Shown: positions 26,729 through 34,701 of the stretch, piece after piece
How the letters are laid out: each line of letters opens with the position of its first letter
Position numbering within the stretch: the stretch's first letter is position 1
Origin: DATGFK01 sp040007395
GTDB taxonomy: Bacteria > Chloroflexota > Anaerolineae > Aggregatilineales > UBA2796
Reading direction: 5' to 3'
Assembly (NCBI GenBank): GCA_040007395.1
Contig: JBDTVG010000049.1
Coordinates: forward strand, 1-64,000
Length of the DNA stretch: 64,000 nt
Notes under the pieces: generated by a model
Told to the model about the DNA's origin: nothing
The model's input: the letters and a program-made list of their open reading frames with translations, nothing else
Database searches by the model: none
Made by a program: the position numbers and the translations under genes

Positions 26729-27421
26729 CTAGAGCGATGAGTGCAAAATATATCCCATGCCGGGGACAGTTTCGAGCAAAACGTTGTATTGGTCGCCTAG
26801 CTTTTTACGTATCCGTCCGAGATAGACGTGCAAATAATGGCTCGAACCACGATATTCTTCGCCCCAGACCCGCGCCAGCAGTTCGTCATGGGTCAAGACC
26901 GCATCACAGTTCTGAGCCAGTGTGGCTAACAAGGCGAATTCGGTGCGAGTCAGGTGCATATCAACATCATCAACGAAAGCGCGTCGCGCTTTCGGATCGA
27001 CGGTTAGACCCGCGATGATGATCTTGTTGCTGACAAAGTTCGATTCTGTCCCGCCTGACCGACGCATTAGTGCGCGAACCCGTGCCAAGAATTCCTCAGT
27101 CTGGAACGGCTTAGTAATGTAGTCGTCAGCGCCAGAGTCCAGCGCCCGCACTTTGAGGTCTTCCTCATCATAGGCGCTCAGGACGATCACGGGAATATCC
27201 AGCCCTTGTTCGCGTATCCAGATACACACCTCATTGCCGCTTATCCCCGGCATCACCAGATCGAGGATAACGAGGTCGGGAGTCTCTTGCTGCATGTGGG
27301 CAATCGCTTTGGCTCCGTCAGATGTTTCGAGCACGACGTAGTTGCGCCGTTCCAGATTGGCGCTTACCAACCTGCGAATCTTTGGATCATCATCGACGAT
27401 CAGGACTGAAGGTTTATCCAT
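26729..27421 (-). CDS. OmpR-family response regulator
   Basis: A 230-residue DNA-binding regulator. The receiver has VLIVDDDPKIRR, phospho-acceptor Asp in LVILDLVMPG, the switch Ser in VIVLSAYDEED and Lys in YITKPFQ. The effector half shows LTRTEFALLATLAQN and VYLGRIRKKLGDQ, the winged-helix recognition region. AGGTG precedes the ATG. It begins seven bases after the single-domain receiver gene and ends 44 bases before the giant kinase, so it is the kinase's natural partner. Confidence 0.92.
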   Translation of the reverse strand: MDKPSVLIVDDDPKIRRLVSANLERRNYVVLETSDGAKAIAHMQQETPDLVILDLVMPGISGNEVCIWIREQGLDIPVIVLSAYDEEDLKVRALDSGADDYITKPFQTEEFLARVRALMRRSGGTESNFVSNKIIIAGLTVDPKARRAFVDDVDMHLTRTEFALLATLAQNCDAVLTHDELLARVWGEEYRGSSHYLHVYLGRIRKKLGDQYNVLLETVPGMGYILHSSL

Positions 27422-27428
27422 TTTTCAC

Positions 27429-27791
27429 CTATTCAAAAATTTTCTTGACCGCACGAATCAAGTCAGTAGCACTGACGGGCTTGGCAAGTTTTTCAACGAT
27501 ATTGGTGTAGGTCTGCTGGTCGGCATGGTCTGTCAGAGGCGAGGCCGTCATGACAATCACCGGGAGATTCGGCAGATCCGCATCGGCCTCAATGACTTGT
27601 AGCATATTCCAACCACTCATTCCGGGCAGCTTGATGTCGAGCAGCAAGGCGGCGGGGGCATGATCGCGCAACTGTTGCAAACCGTCCTCAGCACTCTCGG
27701 CCTGTACGACAGTATAACCACGAGCCACAAGGTTCGCAGCAACAAACTGCCGAATATTCCTTTCGTCTTCCACAACCAGAAGAGTCGTCAT
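27429..27791 (-). CDS. CheY-like single-domain response regulator
   Basis: A 120-residue stand-alone receiver, leading the signalling operon. The acidic pair is in LLVVEDERNIRQ, the phospho-acceptor Asp in LLLDIKLPGMSG, the switch Thr in PVIVMTASPL and the conserved Lys in KLAKPVSATDL. With no output domain it probably passes phosphate or signals protein to protein, perhaps to or from the giant kinase. It is similar across its length to the degenerate receiver encoded divergently at 28133. Confidence 0.9.
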   Translation of the reverse strand: MTTLLVVEDERNIRQFVAANLVARGYTVVQAESAEDGLQQLRDHAPAALLLDIKLPGMSGWNMLQVIEADADLPNLPVIVMTASPLTDHADQQTYTNIVEKLAKPVSATDLIRAVKKIFE

Positions 27792-28132
27792 TGAATGTCA
27801 TCCTGTGAATTAGCGGCACTGCGAGTAGCGTTGCCTTCTTTAATGTGGCAAATGCATCAAATTCACCTTACTCTCGTCTCTCCCGTGTGCAAAGGAGAAT
27901 TCAGGTGCTTTTGGGAGTCTACTCCCAAACTCTAAGACGGATATTAGAAATTGTGATGACCTAAATGCCCTATGATCATTATTGCTCAAAATAGGAAAAA
28001 ATGAGGATTATTTTGGTTTTTTTTTAGATCATGAGTGATACCATAGGAAAATCCAAATTAGAGGAAATACAGTCAAGGAGTAGAAGCTGACGAAGTAAAC
28101 ACTCGTTTGGTTTGGTAAAGGTTGAAACCTTC
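27792..28132. other. AT-rich divergent promoter region
   Basis: About 340 bases between two divergent receiver genes, with no gene recognised. It holds a run of ten T near 28017 and the near-perfect palindrome at 27910-27929, and should hold promoters for both directions. Confidence 0.5.
27910..27929. promoter_or_regulatory. palindromic operator candidate upstream of the signalling operon
   Basis: TTTGGGAGT (27910-27918) and ACTCCCAAA (27921-27929) are perfect inverted arms with a two-base centre, about 120 bases before the CheY-like gene. The dyad length suits a dimeric regulator. Confidence 0.4.
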
Positions 28133-28486
28133 ATGCGTGGATTTATTCTGGTTATCTCCCGAAATTCCAATCTCCGGCGTTTTTGCGTAGATAATCTTGT
28201 AATCAGGGGCTATGTCGCTGTTGGCGTTGCCAGTATAGAAAATGAATGCCAAGTGCTTTTGCATAACGAGGAACCTCAACTTATTTTGATGTGTGGCGAA
28301 CTAGTCCAGCTAGAACCTGAGCTAACAACGCTGCACAATCAGTATAAATTAGAGGCGATACCCGTAGGCATCATCACTGTGCAAAAGCCTGAGCGCGAAT
28401 GGGTGAATCACTGGAATATTGCTGGGTATATCGCCTATCGCATCGATACCCAGCGTTTGATGGCAATGGTACATGCGTGGCTCTGA
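28133..28486 (+). CDS. degenerate receiver-like protein (pseudo-receiver)
   Basis: About 117 residues that follow a receiver-domain pattern: ILVISRNSNLRRFCVDNLVIRGY aligns with LLVVEDERNIRQFVAANLVARGY of the neighbouring CheY protein. The acidic pair is replaced (SRN), the phospho-acceptor Asp position is Cys (LILMCGEL) and the conserved Lys is missing (YIAYRID). Phosphorylation is therefore unlikely. The start is the ATG at 28133; a TTG at 28112 in frame would add seven residues. It may have become a phosphorylation-independent adaptor, or may be decaying. Confidence 0.65.
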   Translation: MRGFILVISRNSNLRRFCVDNLVIRGYVAVGVASIENECQVLLHNEEPQLILMCGELVQLEPELTTLHNQYKLEAIPVGIITVQKPEREWVNHWNIAGYIAYRIDTQRLMAMVHAWL

Positions 28487-28525
28487 CACCACGCTGTCAA
28501 CAATAAAGGCAACGATAAGGATTTT

Positions 28526-29662
28526 ATGACAGCCCAACAAACTTTCCGCAACACGCTTGTTGTAATTCTAACGCTGGCGGCGGCCTATACGGTATACGCG
28601 AGTATACGTATTTTGATTGTGTTATTGATCGCGATCATCATTGCTTCAGCGGTGCGTCCGGCGGTGTTGCGTCTGACGAAACTGCGGGTGCCTCTGGGGC
28701 TGGCAATTCTTCTGGTTTATTTGGCGCTGGGGATCACGTTATTCGTATTGGGGGTAGTTGTGCTGCCGCCCGCCATTAATCAATTGGCGCAGTATATTAC
28801 GAATAATAATTTCTTGGCAAATCAAATTATTAATGCACAAGACTTGTTGCAAGGGACTCTCAAAACAGTGCTAGGTCATGATGTAACGCTGCTTGATCCA
28901 GCGGCGATCACGCAAAGTGTATCGACGACCATCCATCAAATCGTTGCAGCTTTCCCAACAATGGCTGGTGAATTTGGCGGACTCTTGGGCGATTTCGTGC
29001 TGGTGGTGGTGATCGGTGTCTATTGGCTGACCGCCCGCGACCAGACGATAGACTTCGTCCTACATCTGTTTCCGTTGGGTCAGCGTGGGTTAACGGGCGA
29101 GGTGATCTTTGAAATCGAGAATTCGCTAGGCGCTTATATTCGTGGGATCGTCTTTGTCTCTAGTTTTGTCGGTATCGCCAACTTTATCATTCTGAGTCTG
29201 TTCCAAGTGCCGAATGCGGTAACGCTCGGCTTTATCATGGGCATCACGACGATGCTGCCGATTATCGGGGGCTATATTGGTGCAGGGGCGGCGACTCTGC
29301 TGGCATTGATCAGTTCGCCAGTTAACGCCTTGATCGCATTCGGCAGCTTTGTCGCCGTGCAGCAAGTCGAAAATCACTACCTGACTCCGCGTGTCATGTC
29401 GCGCAGTGTCGGGCTAAACCCGATTCTGATTATCGTCTTCCTGTTTGTGGGATCTGCCATTGGGGGAGTGATTGGAGCCTTAATTGCGGTTCCGATTGCT
29501 GGGGCGCTCAATATTTTGCTGCGACATATCGTCATCGAGCCACGTAAGGCTGAATCTAGCCCACAAGTCATTGATGGCGGTGTTTTGCTTACCTCTAAGG
29601 ATACGCGGGAAGCAGGCAAGATCGAAGTGCCGGGAGCAGCCACACCGCATACTGTCCAATAA
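28526..29662 (+). CDS. AI-2E-family membrane transporter
   Basis: A 378-residue membrane protein with about eight hydrophobic helices, of the PerM/TqsA-like family. The conserved C-terminal block GFIMGITTMLPIIGGYIGAGAATLLA and VENHYLTPRVMSRSVGLNP is easily recognised. Members export autoinducer-2, act as Na+/H+ antiporters or are of unknown function, so no substrate is assigned. AAGGA precedes the ATG. The hydrophilic tail has no motif. Confidence 0.85.
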   Translation: MTAQQTFRNTLVVILTLAAAYTVYASIRILIVLLIAIIIASAVRPAVLRLTKLRVPLGLAILLVYLALGITLFVLGVVVLPPAINQLAQYITNNNFLANQIINAQDLLQGTLKTVLGHDVTLLDPAAITQSVSTTIHQIVAAFPTMAGEFGGLLGDFVLVVVIGVYWLTARDQTIDFVLHLFPLGQRGLTGEVIFEIENSLGAYIRGIVFVSSFVGIANFIILSLFQVPNAVTLGFIMGITTMLPIIGGYIGAGAATLLALISSPVNALIAFGSFVAVQQVENHYLTPRVMSRSVGLNPILIIVFLFVGSAIGGVIGALIAVPIAGALNILLRHIVIEPRKAESSPQVIDGGVLLTSKDTREAGKIEVPGAATPHTVQ

Positions 29663-29828
29663 GCAGATCAAACTCCTTTGGCTGTCATGCAACCACCCCT
29701 GCCGATAAACGTAACTAAGTTTAAGGGGATACCAGTGACCAATTCGCTGGTAGTGTATACTGTAGTTGTAATTATGGGTAGTAACTAGTCCGTTCTGGAA
29801 AATCATAGTACAAGGAGAAACGCTAAAA

Positions 29829-30149
29829 ATGACTACGCCTGAAGTGATAATTCCGTCTTTTACCCTACCATCTATTGTCATTACGCTGCTTGTAGCCGCA
29901 TTGTGCGGTGCCTTGGCACAGCTTATCGTTGGCTATACACGCGGTGGTTGTTTGGCCTCGCTGCTGATCGGGATGATCGGCGCACTGCTTGGTGGTTGGT
30001 TGGCAGCACAACTGCGTCTGCCCAATATTCTAGTGCTAGCCGGGATTGATGTCGTCTGGACTTTTATCGGCGGTGCCATCTTTGTGGCGGCGTTAGCGGT
30101 CATCATGGGTGGGTCGCGTTTCGGCGGCTTCCGGCGGTTCCGACGCTAA
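29829..30149 (+). CDS. GlsB/YeaQ/YmgE-family small membrane protein
   Basis: A 106-residue protein with three Gly/Ala-rich membrane helices and the family pattern GALAQLIVGYTRGGCLASLLIGMIGALLGGWLA split across helices 1 and 2. The tail is basic (SRFGGFRRFRR). The family is linked to envelope and general stress, although members were historically annotated as transglycosylase-associated. AAGGAGAAACGC upstream is a good ribosome-binding site. Confidence 0.85.
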   Translation: MTTPEVIIPSFTLPSIVITLLVAALCGALAQLIVGYTRGGCLASLLIGMIGALLGGWLAAQLRLPNILVLAGIDVVWTFIGGAIFVAALAVIMGGSRFGGFRRFRR

Positions 30150-30197
30150 AAATTAAAGCGGGATGGCGTGCAAACCGCCCCCGATAGTATGTTTTGT

Positions 30198-30223
30198 AGG
30201 GGAGACTCCGTATAGTCTCCCCT
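30198..30223 (+). terminator. hairpin after the small membrane protein gene
   Basis: AGGGGAGACT (30198-30207) and AGTCTCCCCT (30214-30223) pair perfectly around a six-base loop. No T run follows, so it may be a transcript-stabilising stem or part of the dispersed TGTAGGGG repeats rather than a strict terminator. Confidence 0.4.
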
Positions 30224-30311
30224 GATCTCTGCCCCTCATGTTGGCTGCACCCCGGCTTAACCCTAAGCGAAAATCTTGATTTCGACAGACAAAGCGGTGT
30301 AGGTGAATGCC

Positions 30312-32588
30312 TCAATCGCGGCTCAACGCGATATTCAGAATCAGCGGGCTTTTCGTCTTCTCGGTGACTTGCAATCCGTCCGTTGTTACAGGTAAGTAAC
30401 CTCGCGCCAGCACAATAATGCTATAGGCTTTATCTTTTTCCAGCGCTAACAGCTTCGAGACAGTATATTGCCCGTCGGCATCCGAGAAGGACAGATCGTA
30501 GACCTGCGACATATCCCAGACAAAATCGTGAGTATCGAAGTCTACTTTGATCACGATAAAAGTTACGCCGGAAATGCCGCGTCCGTTTTCTGCGTCGGTG
30601 ATGCGACCCTGTACCTGAACGCCTTGCGCTACGCCAAAGGTGGTCGGCGGTAACTGACCCAGACCAACTTTGGCGATGGCGCTGCTCATAACGACTCCAG
30701 AAACGAGCAGTTCCAGCTTGTAAGAACCGTCTACTACTTGGCTTTGGCTAGCAAAACCAAGCCATTCGGCGGCTCCATCGGCTGCATCATTCCAAGACTG
30801 TGTGACCTCAAACAGCGGGTTATTGTCAACCGTCCAGCGCCATGTCCAAGGCGTTCCCTCGCCTAGTGCCTGCCAGTTAAAGCTCGCATACAATCCCTGA
30901 ATAGGACTGGTGAAGGCCGTCGCTTTAGCACCGACTGGCGCATTGTTTTTGACTTCGCTAACAAATGACAGGTCTTTGAAGATCAAATTCTTTTCGGGCA
31001 GAGGTAGATTAGATTGCTTGCCCGCCACAATAAAGTCTGAGGTAGCAGCCATTTGGTCGCCCAGATACAGTTCGAGCCGATAGCGTCCCGGCTTTAACGG
31101 GTTGGCCTGTGCGAGAATGGGCTTTTTGCCGTTAACAGGATCTTTCCATGTATCGGTGTTTTCACTGAGTTTGAGACCTTCATAATACCAGACCTGCCGC
31201 CATGAGGTGTTCGGCGGCACATTATTGTAGATAAACTCGGCATGGATCTCGCCGTTAGGTGAGTCTATCGGAATCAGGTTGCCCGTATTCACCAACTGAT
31301 CACTGTCGCTTGGCACAACACCAAACAGGACATCGGTGAAGATGGGATCTTGTCGGGCGGGGCCGCCAATGGTGATCTGCTTGTTGGCGGTGCGGACTCC
31401 CTCGATATAGAGGCTGAAGTCATACGTGCCATTAGGCCAGATCTGCGCCGTACTGCCGATATACCATAACCCCCGTCTGCCGCCGCTCCATGTCGCCGGG
31501 GCAAGGCTAAAGGTCACGTTCGGCACGCCATCGAGCGTTGTGCGGAGTTCGTAGACCGTGCCATTCTTCATATTGTCATAATCGAAAAACAAGTACAAAC
31601 GCTTGGTTCCGCTCGGCACACCGGTTACTACGCTGCTCGGCATTCCTGCCTGATTCACCCCCGCCGAGAAAAACAGACGGCTAAATGTGGGCGGATCGGT
31701 GAGGTCTGGTTCTGGCTGTGTCGGAGGTCTGATCGAGGGGGTGATGCCTAGCCCTGCCGCTAGAATCAAACCGCGTGCCAATCGAGATGGACGCAACGCA
31801 TTGATCAGGCCGCTAATCGGGATACAGATGTCCTTATCATCGACGCGGTTGTCGCCATTGGAATCTTGCACGCGGCGGCAGTTGAGCGTGTCGCCTGTGC
31901 CGACGGTGGGTTCAACGGTGGGGATGCCGATCAGCTTACCATCAACGTTATAGGCTCCGCCGCCGCTCATACTGCCCGGAATGGCGGCACTGGTTTTGAG
32001 CCATGCACGATCCCCAACCAACGCCTCGGCAGTCACGCCAGCCACCGTCGCTCGTATCAATTGGCTGATATTGCTGGCTTTGTCGCCGGAAATGGCATAG
32101 CCGACGACATTGATCGTATCGTCCAACTGAGTCGCCTCAGAGTCACCGATCTCAGCGAATGGTAAATTCAAGGTAGCCCGATCTACAGGTTTGCCGTCAA
32201 GCGTGCTGGTCACGCGCAGTACGGCGAGATCCCACCCCAGATTCGAGCCAACGGTCTGTGCGTAATATTTGGCAACGGGCGCTTCGTCTGTTCGCACGGT
32301 CAGACTGATCACCAGTTTGTCGGAGCGACAGTTAGGGCTAGGCAGCGCAATATGGGCGTTGGTCAAGATTAGCCCATCGACGCTAACCAGAGTCCCCGAC
32401 CCGACACACGAGATCACCACTTGCCCCCGCGAGTTAGTAAACACTTGCGTCACACTGACCGTCGCCCGCAGTGCCTTCGCGACGTTGAAACCTTCCTGAT
32501 AAGGGGGCGCAGCCGCAATGGGCAGAGTCGGCGTGACCAGAATTATAATAAGCACGAGAACCATTCCACGACGCATTATTCGACGCAT
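30312..32588 (-). CDS. secreted trypsin-like serine protease with C-terminal modules
   Basis: A 758-residue exported protein. After a signal peptide (MVLVLIIILVTPTLPIAAA) comes a chymotrypsin-fold protease: His in ILTNAHIALP, Asp in LGWDLAVLRV and Ser in PGSMSGGGAYN, where GxSGG is replaced by SMSGGG. Residues ~255-650 form repeated beta-sandwich-like modules, and the last ~85 residues resemble a carboxypeptidase regulatory domain (QGRITDAENGRGISGVTF). It ends a three-gene operon after PrsW and a membrane protein, starting four bases after its neighbour's stop. The substrate is unknown; a cell-surface quality-control role is inference. Confidence 0.8.
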   Translation of the reverse strand: MRRIMRRGMVLVLIIILVTPTLPIAAAPPYQEGFNVAKALRATVSVTQVFTNSRGQVVISCVGSGTLVSVDGLILTNAHIALPSPNCRSDKLVISLTVRTDEAPVAKYYAQTVGSNLGWDLAVLRVTSTLDGKPVDRATLNLPFAEIGDSEATQLDDTINVVGYAISGDKASNISQLIRATVAGVTAEALVGDRAWLKTSAAIPGSMSGGGAYNVDGKLIGIPTVEPTVGTGDTLNCRRVQDSNGDNRVDDKDICIPISGLINALRPSRLARGLILAAGLGITPSIRPPTQPEPDLTDPPTFSRLFFSAGVNQAGMPSSVVTGVPSGTKRLYLFFDYDNMKNGTVYELRTTLDGVPNVTFSLAPATWSGGRRGLWYIGSTAQIWPNGTYDFSLYIEGVRTANKQITIGGPARQDPIFTDVLFGVVPSDSDQLVNTGNLIPIDSPNGEIHAEFIYNNVPPNTSWRQVWYYEGLKLSENTDTWKDPVNGKKPILAQANPLKPGRYRLELYLGDQMAATSDFIVAGKQSNLPLPEKNLIFKDLSFVSEVKNNAPVGAKATAFTSPIQGLYASFNWQALGEGTPWTWRWTVDNNPLFEVTQSWNDAADGAAEWLGFASQSQVVDGSYKLELLVSGVVMSSAIAKVGLGQLPPTTFGVAQGVQVQGRITDAENGRGISGVTFIVIKVDFDTHDFVWDMSQVYDLSFSDADGQYTVSKLLALEKDKAYSIIVLARGYLPVTTDGLQVTEKTKSPLILNIALSRD

Positions 32589-32592
32589 CCTG

Positions 32593-33192
32593 CTAGAACT
32601 CCAACGATCTTAGGAAACTGTCGAAATAGTGACGGTTTCGATCAAACGATTGCACATCGGCACGATAGGTGATGACCAACGCCTGACTGTTCCGCAGCAC
32701 GATCACGTCTAGGCCGCGCACGACAATCGGCACACTTTGCAAAGCCGGGTTAGTTTCGCTGGCAGCGTAAGCATATTCCATCTGAAGCCCCTGTGTGCCG
32801 TTTGGCAGAGTCACCGAATTGATTTGCAGCGCAATGTAGGTCGAGAGCGAGGTCGCCCGCGTAATGTTAAGGTAATTGGGGATCTCGGCTAGCAGCGCGT
32901 CCGGGCCAAAAGGCAGCAGCGCCATTTGTAACGTCGTTTTGAACGGTACCGCTGCCGGATCTTGAACCCGAAAAACGAAATCCGTTTTCCCTTCCTCAAG
33001 CAGCCAATTTACAGGGTAACGCGCTGCAAGGCCAATTTGTTTGTTCTCGAAGCGCTGCGTCGCGTTCAGGCTGTTGACGCGCAGCGCATAACCACCCGCC
33101 AGCGCCAACACTGCCACGATAATCGTCAGGTAGCTGGCCCACCGCTGACGAAAATTTAGCTCAATATGTTCTGTCTCAGCAAAGCCGATCAT
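32593..33192 (-). CDS. membrane-anchored protein of the protease operon, unknown
   Basis: A 199-residue protein with one membrane helix near the N-terminus (YLTIIVAVLALAGGYAL, ~20-37) and an exported domain of ~155 residues. The domain (IGLAARYPVNWLLEEGKTDF ... YFDSFLRSLEF) has the pattern of PsbP/DUF1795-type small beta domains, also seen in the secreted protein at 36686. Its start overlaps the PrsW-like gene's stop by four bases (ATGA), and the serine protease gene starts just after its stop. It may present substrates to, or regulate, the proteases on either side; that is inference. Confidence 0.6.
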   Translation of the reverse strand: MIGFAETEHIELNFRQRWASYLTIIVAVLALAGGYALRVNSLNATQRFENKQIGLAARYPVNWLLEEGKTDFVFRVQDPAAVPFKTTLQMALLPFGPDALLAEIPNYLNITRATSLSTYIALQINSVTLPNGTQGLQMEYAYAASETNPALQSVPIVVRGLDVIVLRNSQALVITYRADVQSFDRNRHYFDSFLRSLEF

Positions 33193-34103
33193 CGTGTGAA
33201 CTCGGTTCGGCTGCGTCCTCGCGAACGCTCATCGGCATTGTTGATCAGAAAATAGAAGCTAGCGAATAACACGGCCACCAAAAAGATCGCGATGCCAAGT
33301 CCCTGAAAGGCCGTACTGGCGTTACCGTTCGGCCCAATGCCGCCTACGATTAAACCGCCGCGAAAGGTAATGGCTAACCCAGTTAGCAGCGCCGCGAACA
33401 GCAGTCCGCCGGGAACCCAGAATACGCCTGCGTCACGGCTTAACTTGAGTTCTGCCAGAAAGTAGCCCATAATAATCCCCACTGCCAATTGGATTAGGGT
33501 GAATTCTGCGACATGCAGCGCCGCCGATCCCGGATCGGCGATGGTGTTAAAGACATAGTTGAGATTGACGACGGTGGCATAGCCAATCGAAGCCGCCATC
33601 GCGTAAGCAATACCATCGCTGCGACTGTGGAAAGCCTGAGGCCAAACGCTGTAACGCATCACCAGATACTTCAAAAATTCTTGCGTTACGCCGACACTCA
33701 ACGCATAACCGAGGATACGCGACGAACCGGAAGCCGTCGAGAGCCACTCATCCACCGCGAAGACGCGCTCAACCAGCGGGATACCGATGGCATTGGCTGC
33801 CAGTACGCTCAAGAGCATCACGGCAAACAATCGTTCACGCGGCAGCAGCGCCCGCCGTTCGCCAAAGTATGAAAAGATGATCCACAACATCAGCGGGGTT
33901 ACGGCGAAAGCCACACTGAACAAACCGCGCTGTGCGTCGGTAAGCGTGCCTGTATAAAAGCGCGTCACCAACACCGCAATGACGGTTAGTACTAGCAGGA
34001 TCGCGATCTCGATCAGCGCAGTACGCCATACCCGGCGGTACGGAAAGACTTCTCTTTCTTCTTGTTGTGGCGCTAGCAGAATGGGATCAAAAGACATAGG
34101 CAA
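33189..34103 (-). CDS. prsW: PrsW-like intramembrane metalloprotease
   Basis: Multi-pass membrane protease of the family that starts site-1 cleavage of anti-sigma factors. The 304 residues have about eight hydrophobic segments. The metal-site motifs appear as VTQEFLKYLVMRY, where the usual EExxK is QExxK, SDGIAYAMAASIGYATVVNL in the next helix, and a His in LHVAEFTLIQLAVGIIMGY. The Glu-to-Gln change makes activity uncertain. GGTGTT-type start context is weak; Met3 (34097) is an equally good start. It overlaps the next gene by four bases, showing a three-gene operon with a secreted serine protease at its end. Confidence 0.78.
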   Translation of the reverse strand: MPMSFDPILLAPQQEEREVFPYRRVWRTALIEIAILLVLTVIAVLVTRFYTGTLTDAQRGLFSVAFAVTPLMLWIIFSYFGERRALLPRERLFAVMLLSVLAANAIGIPLVERVFAVDEWLSTASGSSRILGYALSVGVTQEFLKYLVMRYSVWPQAFHSRSDGIAYAMAASIGYATVVNLNYVFNTIADPGSAALHVAEFTLIQLAVGIIMGYFLAELKLSRDAGVFWVPGGLLFAALLTGLAITFRGGLIVGGIGPNGNASTAFQGLGIAIFLVAVLFASFYFLINNADERSRGRSRTEFTR

Positions 34104-34218
34104 ACTCCGCTAAGATCGTTAACACCATTTTATACGGGAAGATGAATTGAAAATGAGAAACGTGCTATCCTATGCTTTATATATCGATGACCATTCATCA
34201 CACTAAAGGTGTTGCCAC

Positions 34219-34590
34219 TTGGACTACGTAAGACTCGAACGCGCCATCGTTGACTTCGCCCGAATATTACCACAAGAACCCCAGTGGACTGCCATCAGCA
34301 GTGTTGAGGGCGTGTTTCTACGCCAGTATCCGAACCATCTGGAAGGTGAGCATATCGCAGCCTTGACGCATTCAAACATGATGCAGGGGCGACACTTGCT
34401 GCACGAACTGGACAATGGCACCTTCCGCTACAGCATTAACATCGGGACAGAGGGTATCACGTTTATCCTGCTCATGGGCGATTCGCATTTACTCACCCTG
34501 AACTATACCGAAGTCAATTCGATGGATGCGATCATGACCTCGGCAGTGAGCAATTTGCCCGTACTGCTGCAAGCGCTCAAGGATTTGTAA
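34219..34590 (+). CDS. roadblock/LC7-like protein
   Basis: A 123-residue protein with the pattern of roadblock domains: an N-terminal helix, a strand pair around WTAISSVEGVFLRQY, a long central helix, the beta hairpin YSINIGTEGITFILLMGDSHLLTLNY and a C-terminal helix. Such proteins dimerise and bind small GTPases or act as scaffolds in polarity and signalling. No MglA-like GTPase is nearby. It uses a TTG start (34219) with AAAGGTG eight bases upstream. The assignment rests on pattern, not a diagnostic residue. Confidence 0.6.
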   Translation: MDYVRLERAIVDFARILPQEPQWTAISSVEGVFLRQYPNHLEGEHIAALTHSNMMQGRHLLHELDNGTFRYSINIGTEGITFILLMGDSHLLTLNYTEVNSMDAIMTSAVSNLPVLLQALKDL

Positions 34591-34701
34591 TCTTGCCCTA
34601 AAGTTGTCAAAAAATTTACTTTCTTCGTAAGTCTCTGTACTCTCGACGCATCTTCTAATTAGTTTAGTTGTAAATCCTCTCGTATCAGAAGGTCGTGTGA
34701 G

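Noticed and set aside
30612..30660. Stop and restart that might indicate a broken serine protease
   Set aside because: The frame is continuous from 32588 to 30312 and the C-terminal module reads naturally, so no break is present.
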